Source: Tsukamurella sp. 8F (GTDB lineage: Bacteria; Actinomycetota; Actinomycetes; Mycobacteriales; Mycobacteriaceae). Taken from it: DNA of 64,000 nt. Position 1 is the stretch's first letter, and every line of letters begins with the position of its first letter. A model generated the notes under the pieces. That model did no database searches. It saw nothing but the letters and a program-made list of their open reading frames with translations, and was not told where the DNA came from. The DNA lies in NCBI RefSeq assembly GCF_029167375.1, contig NZ_JARFTP010000004.1, forward strand, positions 62,001-126,000. The letters run 5' to 3'. Positions 8,565 to 16,419 of this stretch are shown here, one piece after another. The translations under genes were made by a program, and so were the position numbers.

Positions 8565-10327
8565 GCCGGGACGCCTTCCTGTGCCGCCCACATCCGGGCG
8601 TACCGACCGCCGCGCGCGAGCAGCACCTGATGCGAACCCTGTTCGACGAGCCGGCCCCCGTCGAGCACCAGGATCTCGTCGGCGTCGACGACTGTGTGCA
8701 GCCGGTGCGCGATGACGATGACCGTGCGGCCGACCGTCAGCTCCGCGAGGGCGTCCTGGACCGCGGCCTCGGCGTCGGGGTCGAGCGCCGCGGTGGCCTC
8801 GTCGAGCAGGACGATACGAGCGCGGGACAGGATCGCGCGGGCGATGGTGATCCGTTGCCGCTCGCCTCCCGACAACGCGCCGGCGGTTGCGTCGAGGACG
8901 GTGTCGTAGCCGAGCGGCAGCTGCCGGATCACGTCGTGGACGTGTGCCGCCCGGGCGGCCGCGACCACCTCGGCGTGCGTCGCCTCCGGCCGGCCGATGC
9001 GGATGTTCTCCGCGACCGTGTCGTTGAGGAGCATCACGTCCTGGAAGACCAGAGACAGCGAACCCAGTAGCTCCCGGGAGCCCATGTCACGGACGTCCAC
9101 GCCGCCGATCCGGATCGCTCCCGCGGTCACGTCGTGGAAGCGGGGGATCAGTGCGACGAGGGTGCTCTTCCCCGCGCCCGACGGCCCGACCACCGCGGTC
9201 AGGCTTCCGGGCGCGAACGTGGCCGTGACGTCGTCGAGTGCGAGTGATCCGCCGTCGTAGGAGAACGAGACGCGGTCGAATTGGATGTCGGTCGTCGCCG
9301 GCATCCGGGATCCGGCGGGTTCGGACAGCGCGGGTTCGAGCAGAAGTCGCTCGATGTCGGCGGCACCCATGCGGCCCTTGCGTACTCCCTGTGCGGCCGA
9401 CACCACGGGAATGATGGCCGTCGGCATGCCGACGGCCACTATCAGGCACGCGGCGATATCGCCGATTCGGATGTCTCCGCCTGCCACCAGGAAGAGTCCG
9501 GCGGTCGTGACCGAGATCAGGATCGCCATCTCGGAGCCGAGCACGCGGGTAGCGGCCGAGCTGTACCGAACCTCGCGAACCCAGGCCGCGAAGGCCTCGG
9601 TGTGCTCATCGACGGCGTCGTCGAACCGTCGCAGCACCCTGCCTCCCGTTCCGAACGTCTTGACGACCGCGATGCCGTCGGCGTATTCGATGCTGGCTGT
9701 ACTCATCCGGCGTTCGGCGGCGACGAGCCGGTTCATGTGGCCGGTCATCGACCGCATCGAGACCCGGTAGGAGAGGGCGGTCGCGGCGACCACGGCGATC
9801 ACGACCGCGGTCAGTCTCAGGTCGACCGACACCAGGTAAGCGGCTGCGACCGCCGCCGCGATGGCGGCGCCGACCAGCTGGCCCAGCGCGTGGGCGATGA
9901 CCTCGTGCATCTCTTCGAGGTCGCCCGTCATCGCGCGCTCGACCCGTCCGGACCCGGCCGAGCGGAACCAGCCGAGCGGCACCGTGCCCAAGTGGTTGAC
10001 GATCCGTTCCCTCAGGTGGTGCAGGACGGCCGCGTCCGCGAAGTGCCCGAGGCGGGAGGACTGGACGAACAGCAGGAGCCAGATCGCGGAACCGGCGGCG
10101 CCCACCCAGACCCATGTCCAGACACGGTCGGTGCCGGCGCCCAGGACCTCTCGCGCGATCTCCGCGACTGCGATGTACGAGCCCATCCCGGCCGCCGCCG
10201 AGCCGATCGACAGCGCGGCGCACCCGATCAGGTACGGCCGAACGGGTCTCAGCAGCCGTCCCAGCGCGCCGGGGCCGGCGAGTCCGTCGGTGCCCTTTGG
10301 CATCTCGCCTTCGGATGAGTCGCGCAT
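8561..10327 (-). CDS. ABC transporter half-molecule, exporter-fold permease fused to ATPase (first of pair)
   Basis: 588 residues; ATG 10303 is an alternative start. Membrane domain at about 30-310, ATPase at about 345-580, with Walker A GPSGAGKS, signature LSGGERQ, and Walker B IVLLDEATAALD with the switch histidine in IAHRLHT. It lacks the N-terminal siderophore-interacting (SIP) domain found in mycobacterial IrtA. First gene of the operon ending in a FecB-like lipoprotein, and divergent from a MerR regulator. Likely half of an IrtAB/YbtPQ-type transporter in the plasma membrane. Confidence 0.87.
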   Translation of the reverse strand: MRDSSEGEMPKGTDGLAGPGALGRLLRPVRPYLIGCAALSIGSAAAGMGSYIAVAEIAREVLGAGTDRVWTWVWVGAAGSAIWLLLFVQSSRLGHFADAAVLHHLRERIVNHLGTVPLGWFRSAGSGRVERAMTGDLEEMHEVIAHALGQLVGAAIAAAVAAAYLVSVDLRLTAVVIAVVAATALSYRVSMRSMTGHMNRLVAAERRMSTASIEYADGIAVVKTFGTGGRVLRRFDDAVDEHTEAFAAWVREVRYSSAATRVLGSEMAILISVTTAGLFLVAGGDIRIGDIAACLIVAVGMPTAIIPVVSAAQGVRKGRMGAADIERLLLEPALSEPAGSRMPATTDIQFDRVSFSYDGGSLALDDVTATFAPGSLTAVVGPSGAGKSTLVALIPRFHDVTAGAIRIGGVDVRDMGSRELLGSLSLVFQDVMLLNDTVAENIRIGRPEATHAEVVAAARAAHVHDVIRQLPLGYDTVLDATAGALSGGERQRITIARAILSRARIVLLDEATAALDPDAEAAVQDALAELTVGRTVIVIAHRLHTVVDADEILVLDGGRLVEQGSHQVLLARGGRYARMWAAQEGVPA

Positions 10328-10389
10328 AGTCGTTCCTCAGGAGTCGGGAGAGGTCCACCCGGCCTCTCGGTGAGACCGATCCTGTCGAA

Positions 10390-10403
10390 TCAAGCCGACT
10401 TGA
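10390..10403. promoter_or_regulatory. TCAAG-CCGA-CTTGA palindrome in the MerR / ABC divergent promoter
   Basis: A perfect 5-bp inverted repeat with a 4-base spacer in the short gap between the ABC operon and the MerR-family gene. MerR proteins bind dyads of this kind between promoter elements, so it is a candidate operator. Confidence 0.4.
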
Positions 10404-10417
10404 TGTCAAATGTCTGT

Positions 10418-11041
10418 ATGGATCCCATGTTCGGCGTCTCGATCGGCGCGGCAGCGGCGTTATACGACCTGGCTCCATCGACGGTGCGGTGGTGGGAGCA
10501 CGAAGGTGTGCTGCCCGAACCCGAGCGTGTGGGTGGGCGGCGCATGTACTCAGAGGTGGACCTCCGCAGGATCGGTCTGGCCTACCTCTGTTGCGTGACC
10601 GGGGCGATGCCGCTCGACCAGGCGGCCGTGGTGACCTCGGGAGATAGGACACGGCAGTGGCAGGGCGTCGTCGCCGTACACGCCGAGATGCTCGCGCAAC
10701 GCATCGAGGAGTTGCGTAGCGCACGCGAGTATCTGCTGCATCTCATGCGTTGTCCCGACGAGGACGTCGTCGCCCAGTGCCCCGATCTCGACGGTGAGCT
10801 CATGCGCTGCACGCCGCGGGGGCGTGCCGACGAGGCGGGACTCGTCGCCGCGGCCAGGGCGCTGGCCGCCGCGGCCGGGTCGGGGGCAGGTAACGGAATT
10901 CGACGTGAGCGTGACGAAATGACGGACCGCTGCGACTGTTGCGGAACATCGATAGCGCAAGCGGGCCGCGGGCGACGTCGGCTCTACTGTTCACGTGCCT
11001 GTCGGCAGCGGGCGCATCGACGGCGCCACGGGGCCGGATAG
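10418..11041 (+). CDS. MerR-family regulator with C-terminal zinc-ribbon extension
   Basis: 207 residues from ATG 10418; ATGs at 10403 and 10427 are alternatives, and none has a ribosome site, so the message may be leaderless. The N-terminal winged helix is MerR type (GAAAALYDLAPSTVRWWEHEG), then a dimerisation helix. The last 40 residues form a Cys4 ribbon, CDCC with a later YCSRAC, and an arginine-rich tail (QRAHRRR). That tail also occurs in other actinobacterial DNA-binding proteins. It diverges from the siderophore-type ABC operon and probably regulates it. Confidence 0.8.
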   Translation: MDPMFGVSIGAAAALYDLAPSTVRWWEHEGVLPEPERVGGRRMYSEVDLRRIGLAYLCCVTGAMPLDQAAVVTSGDRTRQWQGVVAVHAEMLAQRIEELRSAREYLLHLMRCPDEDVVAQCPDLDGELMRCTPRGRADEAGLVAAARALAAAAGSGAGNGIRRERDEMTDRCDCCGTSIAQAGRGRRRLYCSRACRQRAHRRRHGAG

Positions 11042-11072
11042 CCCCCGGATCGACGATGAACGCCCGGCCGGG

Positions 11073-12236
11073 TCAGGCGCCCCCGCCGGGCGGCGGCGCC
11101 AGAACCTCCTGCTTGGAGTGGTTCGGGACCTGGCCGGCCGGGACGGCGGCACCACCGCCGATGCCGCGCGTGGGCTGCGCGGGGGGAAAGAAGACGGCGC
11201 CTGCACGCGTGCGGTTGCGGAGAGCCTCTGCACGCCAGGTCAGTACGGGATGCGATGCCGTGAGGTTGGCGAGCCAGGTGAAGAAGCCCTTGTCGGTGGA
11301 CGCGCGGTCCGCGACCAGATCGAAATCGACCTCGACGTTGAGATACTTGCCCGCGCCGAGCGTACCGATTGCGCCGGGTACACCCGACGGTTGGTTGAAG
11401 TAGCCGTAGTTGTCCGCGGTGTACTCCTGCGAACGCGACAGCGCCGAACCGATCACGGGCAGGTACTGCATCGCGACAGAGCCGAGTTGCCGCCAGTACG
11501 AGACGTGCCCCGCCGCGATGTGCCCCACCTCGTGCCCGACGATGAAGCGCAGCGCCTCGGGATCGCGTGCTGCGCCACCGATCTCGAACAGATCGCTGTA
11601 CACGACCACGTAGCGCCGGAACCCGTGACCGGATGCGAACGCGTTGATCTGGCCGTTGCCCAGCACCACGAACGCGTCCGGGACCTCGCGCAGCCCGTAC
11701 CGCTGCGCCGCCTCCCGCACGATCGCGTAGCCCTCGGGGAACTGCGTCGGCGTCATCTGGATGCCGTTCACGCGTGGCGACGCCCAGGTCGTGCCGCGGC
11801 CGAGCCAGACGACGAACGGCAGGATCAGCGCGATCAACGCGTACTGTCCGATGCCCGTCAGATGGCCCAGCGCCACGGCGGAGATGGCCGTGACGTAGAC
11901 CCCGACGGTGCACAGGATCACGAGTACCAGAAGCGGGATCTCGGCGGGGTGCCGCCGAGGAGGGCCCGAGTAAGCGGGCGCCGGGCCGGGGCCCTGTGGG
12001 TAGATCGGGCCGGGGCCCTGTGGGTACGTCGGGCCGGGGCCCTGCGAGTACGTCGGGCCGGGCACCTGCGGATAGGTAGGGCCGGGATACCCGCTCGAGG
12101 GCGCCGGCGCGTCCGCTCCTCCCTGCGAACCCGCGCCCGACGGTGACCGGTAGACCGGTGGTCCCTGCGGCCCGGGGTACTCGGGCGCGGGGCCGGACGG
12201 GTTCGCCGGGTACTGCGGCTCTCCTGATGAGTGCAT
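11073..12236 (-). CDS. M48-family membrane zinc metallopeptidase with proline-rich N-terminus
   Basis: 387 residues. Residues 1-98 are a proline/tyrosine/glycine-rich tail with repeats of PGPTYPQG. Two membrane helices follow (about 100-122 and 128-146), then an M48 protease domain. It has zinc motif HEVGH at 235-239 and a probable third ligand, Glu271, in SQEYTAD. HtpX/Ste24-like proteases of this type act in membrane-protein quality control. The low-complexity tail is probably a cytoplasmic interaction segment. Divergent from rpiB. Confidence 0.87.
   Translation of the reverse strand: MHSSGEPQYPANPSGPAPEYPGPQGPPVYRSPSGAGSQGGADAPAPSSGYPGPTYPQVPGPTYSQGPGPTYPQGPGPIYPQGPGPAPAYSGPPRRHPAEIPLLVLVILCTVGVYVTAISAVALGHLTGIGQYALIALILPFVVWLGRGTTWASPRVNGIQMTPTQFPEGYAIVREAAQRYGLREVPDAFVVLGNGQINAFASGHGFRRYVVVYSDLFEIGGAARDPEALRFIVGHEVGHIAAGHVSYWRQLGSVAMQYLPVIGSALSRSQEYTADNYGYFNQPSGVPGAIGTLGAGKYLNVEVDFDLVADRASTDKGFFTWLANLTASHPVLTWRAEALRNRTRAGAVFFPPAQPTRGIGGGAAVPAGQVPNHSKQEVLAPPPGGGA
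11991..12086 (-). repeat. Four in-frame 24-bp tandem repeats (PGP-[TI]-Y-x-Q-x)
   Basis: Codons 51-82 of the M48 protease gene are four 8-residue units, PGPTYPQV, PGPTYSQG, PGPTYPQG and PGPIYPQG, visible in DNA as repeats around gggccggggccctg. A degenerate fifth unit follows. Such tracts can change copy number by slippage. Confidence 0.85.
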
Positions 12237-12298
12237 ACAAAGAAGGTAACCGCAAGCCGGGGTCGGTGGCGGCGGTGCGCGTCTGCCAGACTGTGTAC

Positions 12299-12772
12299 AT
12301 GCGCGTATACCTCGGCGGTGACCACGCCGGATTCGAACTCAAGGGACAGATCGCCGAGCATCTGACCGCACAGGGGCACGAGGTGATCGACTGCGGAGCC
12401 CATACCTACGATGCTCAGGACGACTACCCGGCGTTCTGCATCGATGCCGCCGCGAAGGTCGTCGCCGACCCGGGCAGCCTCGGCATCGTGCTCGGCGGGA
12501 GCGGTAACGGCGAGCAGATCGCCGCCAACAAGGTCCCCGGCGCGCGTTGCGCGCTCGCGTGGAGCGTCGAGACCGCGCAACTCGCGCGGCAGCACAACAA
12601 TGCTCAGCTCATCGGCATCGGCGGGCGTATGCACTCGAAGGAGGAGGCGTTCGCCATCGTCGACGCCTTCGTGACGACAGCATGGTCCGAGGAGCCGCGA
12701 CATCAGCGGCGCATCGACATCCTCGCCGAATACGAGAAGACGCACGAAGCCCCCGCGGTGCCGGGTGCCTGA
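12299..12772 (+). CDS. rpiB: Ribose-5-phosphate isomerase B
   Basis: 157 residues from ATG 12299 (MRVYLGGDHAGF). Interconverts ribose-5-phosphate and ribulose-5-phosphate in the pentose phosphate pathway, in the cytosol. The RpiB/LacAB signature is clear: GGDHAGFELK at the N-terminus, IDCGAHTYD, and the phosphate-binding loop GIVLGGSGNGEQIAANKVPGAR. As in actinobacteria, the proton-abstracting Cys of E. coli RpiB is replaced by Ser in the GGSGNG loop. Followed after 19 bp by the Nei-type glycosylase gene, the same order as Rv2465c-Rv2464c. Confidence 0.96.
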   Translation: MRVYLGGDHAGFELKGQIAEHLTAQGHEVIDCGAHTYDAQDDYPAFCIDAAAKVVADPGSLGIVLGGSGNGEQIAANKVPGARCALAWSVETAQLARQHNNAQLIGIGGRMHSKEEAFAIVDAFVTTAWSEEPRHQRRIDILAEYEKTHEAPAVPGA

Positions 12773-12791
12773 GCCGGCGGAGCACTAGGGG

Positions 12792-13601
12792 GTGCCCGAG
12801 GGGCACACCCTGCACAGGCTGGCGCGCGATCACACCGATCTGTTCGCGGGCAGGCGGGTGGCGGTGTCCAGCCCACAGGGCAGGTTCGCAGCGGAGGCCG
12901 CGCGTGTCGACGGCCTCGTCTTCGAGCGGGCCGAGGCGTGGGGAAAGCACCTATGGCACCACTACACGCCCGATCGGCGCGGCGCCGCGGCGCCGATCGT
13001 CCACGTCCATCTCGGGCTGTACGGCACGTTCACCGACTTCGATAGGCCGGAGCCTCCCGTCGGGCAGGTGCGGATGCGCATCGCCGGGCCCGACGGCGGC
13101 ACCGACCTGCGCGGGCCGACGGCTTGCGAGCTGGTCACCGAGGAACAGGTCGATGCCGTGCTCGCCCGCCTCGGCCCGGATCCGTTGCGCTCGGACGCCG
13201 ACCCCGAGGCCGCGTGGCGCCGGATCTCGAAGTCCGCCCGGCCGATCGGCGCGCTGCTCATGGACCAGAAGGTCATCGCCGGTGTCGGCAACGTCTATCG
13301 CGCCGAGGTCCTGTTCCGCGCCGGCATCGACCCGTACCGGCCCGGTCGGGCCGTCACCCGCGAGGAGTTCGACGCGCTGTGGGCCGACCTCGTCGCCCTC
13401 ATGCCGATCGGTGTCGAGCGTGGCCGCATGCACGTCGTGCGCGCCGAACACGACCACGGAGCGCCGTCGTACGCCCCCGACCGCCCCCGCACCTACGTCT
13501 ACCGCCGCGCCGGCGAGCCGTGTCGAGTGTGCGGCCGGCCCGTCGTCACCGAGGTGATGGACGCACGGAACCTCTTCCGCTGCCCCACCTGTCAGACGTG
13601 A
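12792..13601 (+). CDS. nei: Fpg/Nei-family DNA glycosylase / AP lyase (endonuclease VIII, Nei1-like)
   Basis: 269 residues from GTG 12792. Base-excision repair of oxidised bases. After processing, the N-terminal catalytic proline (MPEGHTLHRLA) forms the Schiff base, with Glu3 next to it. The beta-sandwich lysine is in WGKHLWHHY, and the helix-two-turn-helix is in QKVIAGVGNVYRAEVLF. A C-terminal Cys4 zinc finger (CRVC ... CPTC) completes the fold. It matches M. tuberculosis Rv2464c by context. Its 3' end overlaps the convergent membrane-protein gene by 10 bp. Confidence 0.95.
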   Translation: MPEGHTLHRLARDHTDLFAGRRVAVSSPQGRFAAEAARVDGLVFERAEAWGKHLWHHYTPDRRGAAAPIVHVHLGLYGTFTDFDRPEPPVGQVRMRIAGPDGGTDLRGPTACELVTEEQVDAVLARLGPDPLRSDADPEAAWRRISKSARPIGALLMDQKVIAGVGNVYRAEVLFRAGIDPYRPGRAVTREEFDALWADLVALMPIGVERGRMHVVRAEHDHGAPSYAPDRPRTYVYRRAGEPCRVCGRPVVTEVMDARNLFRCPTCQT

Positions 13602-14044
13602 TCCAGCGGCCGGCGATCGGCGACGAGGGCTCCTGACAGCAGTACCAGCAGAATCAGCGCGAGCAGGACCTGGGGATGCAGCCCGGCGACGGTGGGATTG
13701 TCGAAGCCGGGATCCTGCACTGCGGTTCCGGGAAACAAGGGAGCCGCGAGTAGTCCCACCCAGGGCGTGGCGACGAGTGCACAAGCCGTCCGCATCTGTG
13801 TCCGAGTGCTGCCGCCGCGCCGCGCCGTCAATGTCAGCGCGGTCGCGCCCAGCAGGACCGACATCACGATGTACTGCGCGTCGTGGAACTTCGCGTGTGG
13901 CGGCCATGCGTCGTTGCGCAGGTGTTGGGCAGCCGTGGCCGGGATGACGAGATCCGCCAGGGGTGCGCCGACCATCGTGGCGAACGCGGCGGCCGCGGTG
14001 AGTGCTCGCGAGACCCGCGAAGCCCTCGTCTTTGCAGTGATCAT
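13592..14044 (-). CDS. Small four-helix membrane protein, function unknown
   Basis: 150 residues with four hydrophobic segments, approximately at 14-35, 60-75, 84-105 and 122-142. The layout is DLVIPATAAQHL after helix 1, then WPPHAKFHDAQYIVMSVLL, a pattern of small actinobacterial membrane proteins. No catalytic motif is evident. It starts 3 bp after the stop of the upstream TetR gene, so the two form an operon under the perfect palindrome at 14657-14686. Its level is probably set by that regulator. Confidence 0.75.
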   Translation of the reverse strand: MITAKTRASRVSRALTAAAAFATMVGAPLADLVIPATAAQHLRNDAWPPHAKFHDAQYIVMSVLLGATALTLTARRGGSTRTQMRTACALVATPWVGLLAAPLFPGTAVQDPGFDNPTVAGLHPQVLLALILLVLLSGALVADRRPLDHV

Positions 14045-14047
14045 CTT

Positions 14048-14638
14048 CTAATCTCCTTGCTGGTGAGTGGATTTCGTATGGTCGGCCTGAAGGAACCGTT
14101 CGACGACGATGCGCACGTAGTCGAGTTCGAAGCGTCGACCTGCCAGGAGCCGGCGGAAGAACAGCGGGCCGTGCAGGCAGTCGATGGCCGAGTCGACGTC
14201 GACATCGCGCGGGAGGGCGCCCCGTGCGATCGCATCCGTGAGTACGGCGCGCACGGCGGAGGTACCCGATCGATACAGCGACTCCTTGACCTCCGCGTAC
14301 TTCGGATCTACAGCGGCCCTCTCGATCACCACGCGCATGCCCTGCTCGATCGCCGGTTCGTGCAGCATCGCGCGTACCTCCGTGAGTGCGGCGAGCAGGT
14401 CGTCCCTGAGATCGCCCGTCGGCCGGGGCCTGGTCAGATCGACATGGCGAGTGACCGTATCGCACACGAGATCCGGAGTCTCAGGCCACAACCGATACAG
14501 GGTGGCGCGGCTGATCCCGCTGCGGGCAGCGACGGCGGTATGCGTCAGACCGGCCAGTCCGCGCTCGATGAGCAGTTCCCGCGCAGCCGCGAGTGCGGTC
14601 TCGCGACTGCGGACGGTGCGGGGATCGGGTGGACGCAT
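14048..14638 (-). CDS. TetR-family transcriptional regulator (autoregulated operon with a membrane protein)
   Basis: 196 residues from ATG 14638 (MRPPDPRTVRSRE), which has a GAGAGG ribosome site. A TTG at 14656 has no ribosome site and sits against the operator, so it was rejected. Helix-turn-helix HTAVAARSGISRATLYRLWPETPDL, then a TetR_C-like domain. The 12-bp-arm palindrome immediately upstream is its probable binding site. Confidence 0.88.
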   Translation of the reverse strand: MRPPDPRTVRSRETALAAARELLIERGLAGLTHTAVAARSGISRATLYRLWPETPDLVCDTVTRHVDLTRPRPTGDLRDDLLAALTEVRAMLHEPAIEQGMRVVIERAAVDPKYAEVKESLYRSGTSAVRAVLTDAIARGALPRDVDVDSAIDCLHGPLFFRRLLAGRRFELDYVRIVVERFLQADHTKSTHQQGD

Positions 14639-14656
14639 CGCCTCTCGTTTCTGCAA

Positions 14657-14686
14657 CGATCTGTCTCACATCTATGAGACAGATCG
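14657..14686. promoter_or_regulatory. Perfect 12-bp-arm palindrome, TetR operator
   Basis: CGATCTGTCTCA (14657-14668), spacer CATCTA, then the exact reverse complement at 14675-14686. It lies directly upstream of the TetR start codon at 14638, as expected for an autoregulatory operator. Confidence 0.75.
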
Positions 14687-14726
14687 TATCGAAAGTGCCT
14701 CGATCGGACAACGGCTCCGGTCGGGC

Positions 14727-16265
14727 CTAGCGTCCGCCGGCGATCATCGCGAGGAGCAGCTCGGCACGGACACGGGCGGGGCCCAGGTCGTAACCGAGGA
14801 GCTCCTCGATGCGTCGGATTCGGGTGCGCAGCGTGTGCCGGTGTATGCCCAGCGCGGCGGACGCGGACTCCCAGTTGCCGTTGGCCTCGAGGAAGGCGCG
14901 GAGTGATGCGGCGAGTTCGGTGCCGTTCTCGGAGTCGTGCTCATGGATCGGGGCGAGCAACTGCGCGCCCAGGCCGGACAGCACGGTGCGGGTGGCGGGA
15001 ACCGCGAGTAGTACCCCTCCCGTGAGCTGTTCGAGCACCGCGGGTCGCTCGCCCGGGGCCGCGGCGTCTGCGGCAAGTGCGGATTCGCTTGCCGCAGCAT
15101 CTATCTGGTCGACGGTGTATGGACGGCTCAATCCGAACCGGGTACTGCGCACATCCGCGGCGGGCGCCGCCGAAGTCAGCACCACGGCCCGCGCGGGATC
15201 CTCGGAGCCGTGAAGGAGGACGCGTGCCGACTCGCCGTCGGAGATGGCCCAGAGACCGCGGCCCTGCGCCAGGAGGGCGGAGTCCATCGCGTCCACGATG
15301 CGGCGTCCGGCGCCCTGGGCGCCGGGTACGACGGTCAATACGCGCACCAGGCCGTCCGGGCCCGCGGCGCCCGACAGCAGGTCGGCGGGACCGAGGCCGT
15401 CGAGGGCGAGCCGGAGCGCGGTGGCGTTGAGGCGAGCCTGGTCGTCGCGGAGTCGCTCCGGCTTCGCCCGGTCTAGCGCGAGCAGCGACGTGGCGTGACC
15501 GAGCAGGACTTGCGCCACAGCGTCCGGGGGACCGGGCGTCACCGCGACGAGGTAGCCGTGGGCTCGGCGGGGCGAACCGATCGCCTGCACGATGACGGTC
15601 CGACCGGCTGCGTCCTGTGCGCTCGTCGCGGCGTGTCTCGCCGCGGCGAGGTCGATTGCCAGAGCGGCGGTCTCGGGATCGAGGGGGAGCGGGTGCGCGA
15701 TGCCGACGGCCCCGGTCTGATCGGCGATCGCAACCTGGAAACCGGTGGCGGAGGCCAACTCCCGCACCAGGGGGCCCGGGCCGCCCGTGAGAATGGCGCG
15801 GGTCATGCGCGGCTGTGCGCGCGACGCCCGAAGGAGTGCCGTGTACTCCGTGGCGGCGATGCGGTCCGTGACCGCTCGCGCCAGCGCGGCGAAGGGGGTC
15901 GCGCGCGGCACCTCCAGTACCGGCAGCCCTACGCGTTCCGCGGTGCGCAGCAGGTCCTGCGGAACAGCTTTGTGCGACAGTCCGATTCCGAACCCGAGGG
16001 CCGGTACCTCGGCGGCCGCGAGCCCCTCGACGTAGTTGCGGCGCACCGCCTCGTCGCCGGGCGCGTCACCGGACGGGAGGGACATACCCGTCGTGAGCAC
16101 CAGCTCGCCGCCCGCAAGCCACGCGAAGGGCTCGGCATGCTCGATGGTCTGTACCTGCCGGATCACGCGGTCCAGCGCGTGCGACGCCGACCGCACGTGC
16201 AACTTCAGCGAGGGGTCCGAGGCCAGCCAGCGCACAGTCACTCCCGTGCCCGCCTGCGTCGCCAT
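14727..16265 (-). CDS. PucR-family transcriptional regulator of the GABA operon
   Basis: 512 residues from ATG 16265, preceded by GAGAGGTGGG. The N-terminal PucR sensory domain is at about 5-125 (MATQAG start; ELVLTTGMSLP is typical). A GGDEF-like CdaR middle region follows, and a C-terminal PucR helix-turn-helix of the Fis type, ASAALGIHRHTLRTRIRRIEELLGYDL. Divergent from gabT-gabD, which makes it the likely activator of GABA utilisation, as PucR-type GabR proteins are in other actinobacteria. Inducer not provable from sequence. Confidence 0.87.
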   Translation of the reverse strand: MATQAGTGVTVRWLASDPSLKLHVRSASHALDRVIRQVQTIEHAEPFAWLAGGELVLTTGMSLPSGDAPGDEAVRRNYVEGLAAAEVPALGFGIGLSHKAVPQDLLRTAERVGLPVLEVPRATPFAALARAVTDRIAATEYTALLRASRAQPRMTRAILTGGPGPLVRELASATGFQVAIADQTGAVGIAHPLPLDPETAALAIDLAAARHAATSAQDAAGRTVIVQAIGSPRRAHGYLVAVTPGPPDAVAQVLLGHATSLLALDRAKPERLRDDQARLNATALRLALDGLGPADLLSGAAGPDGLVRVLTVVPGAQGAGRRIVDAMDSALLAQGRGLWAISDGESARVLLHGSEDPARAVVLTSAAPAADVRSTRFGLSRPYTVDQIDAAASESALAADAAAPGERPAVLEQLTGGVLLAVPATRTVLSGLGAQLLAPIHEHDSENGTELAASLRAFLEANGNWESASAALGIHRHTLRTRIRRIEELLGYDLGPARVRAELLLAMIAGGR

Positions 16266-16419
16266 CGGCCCACCTCTCCGTCGTTTCGACCATGGACATT
16301 CTGTCGTACGTAGGAGTGCCGGGCGCACCGATTCGGCCACTGTGACGCCGAGTCGCAGGTCACATGATTGAGGGACCGGGGGCCATCCGCACGCCCGGAA
16401 CGACGCGAAGGGGATCGCC

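Noticed and set aside
10984-12342. 452-codon open frame overlapping the M48 protease in another frame
   Set aside because: Arg/Pro-rich translation without domains; the overlapping frame carries HEVGH and membrane helices.
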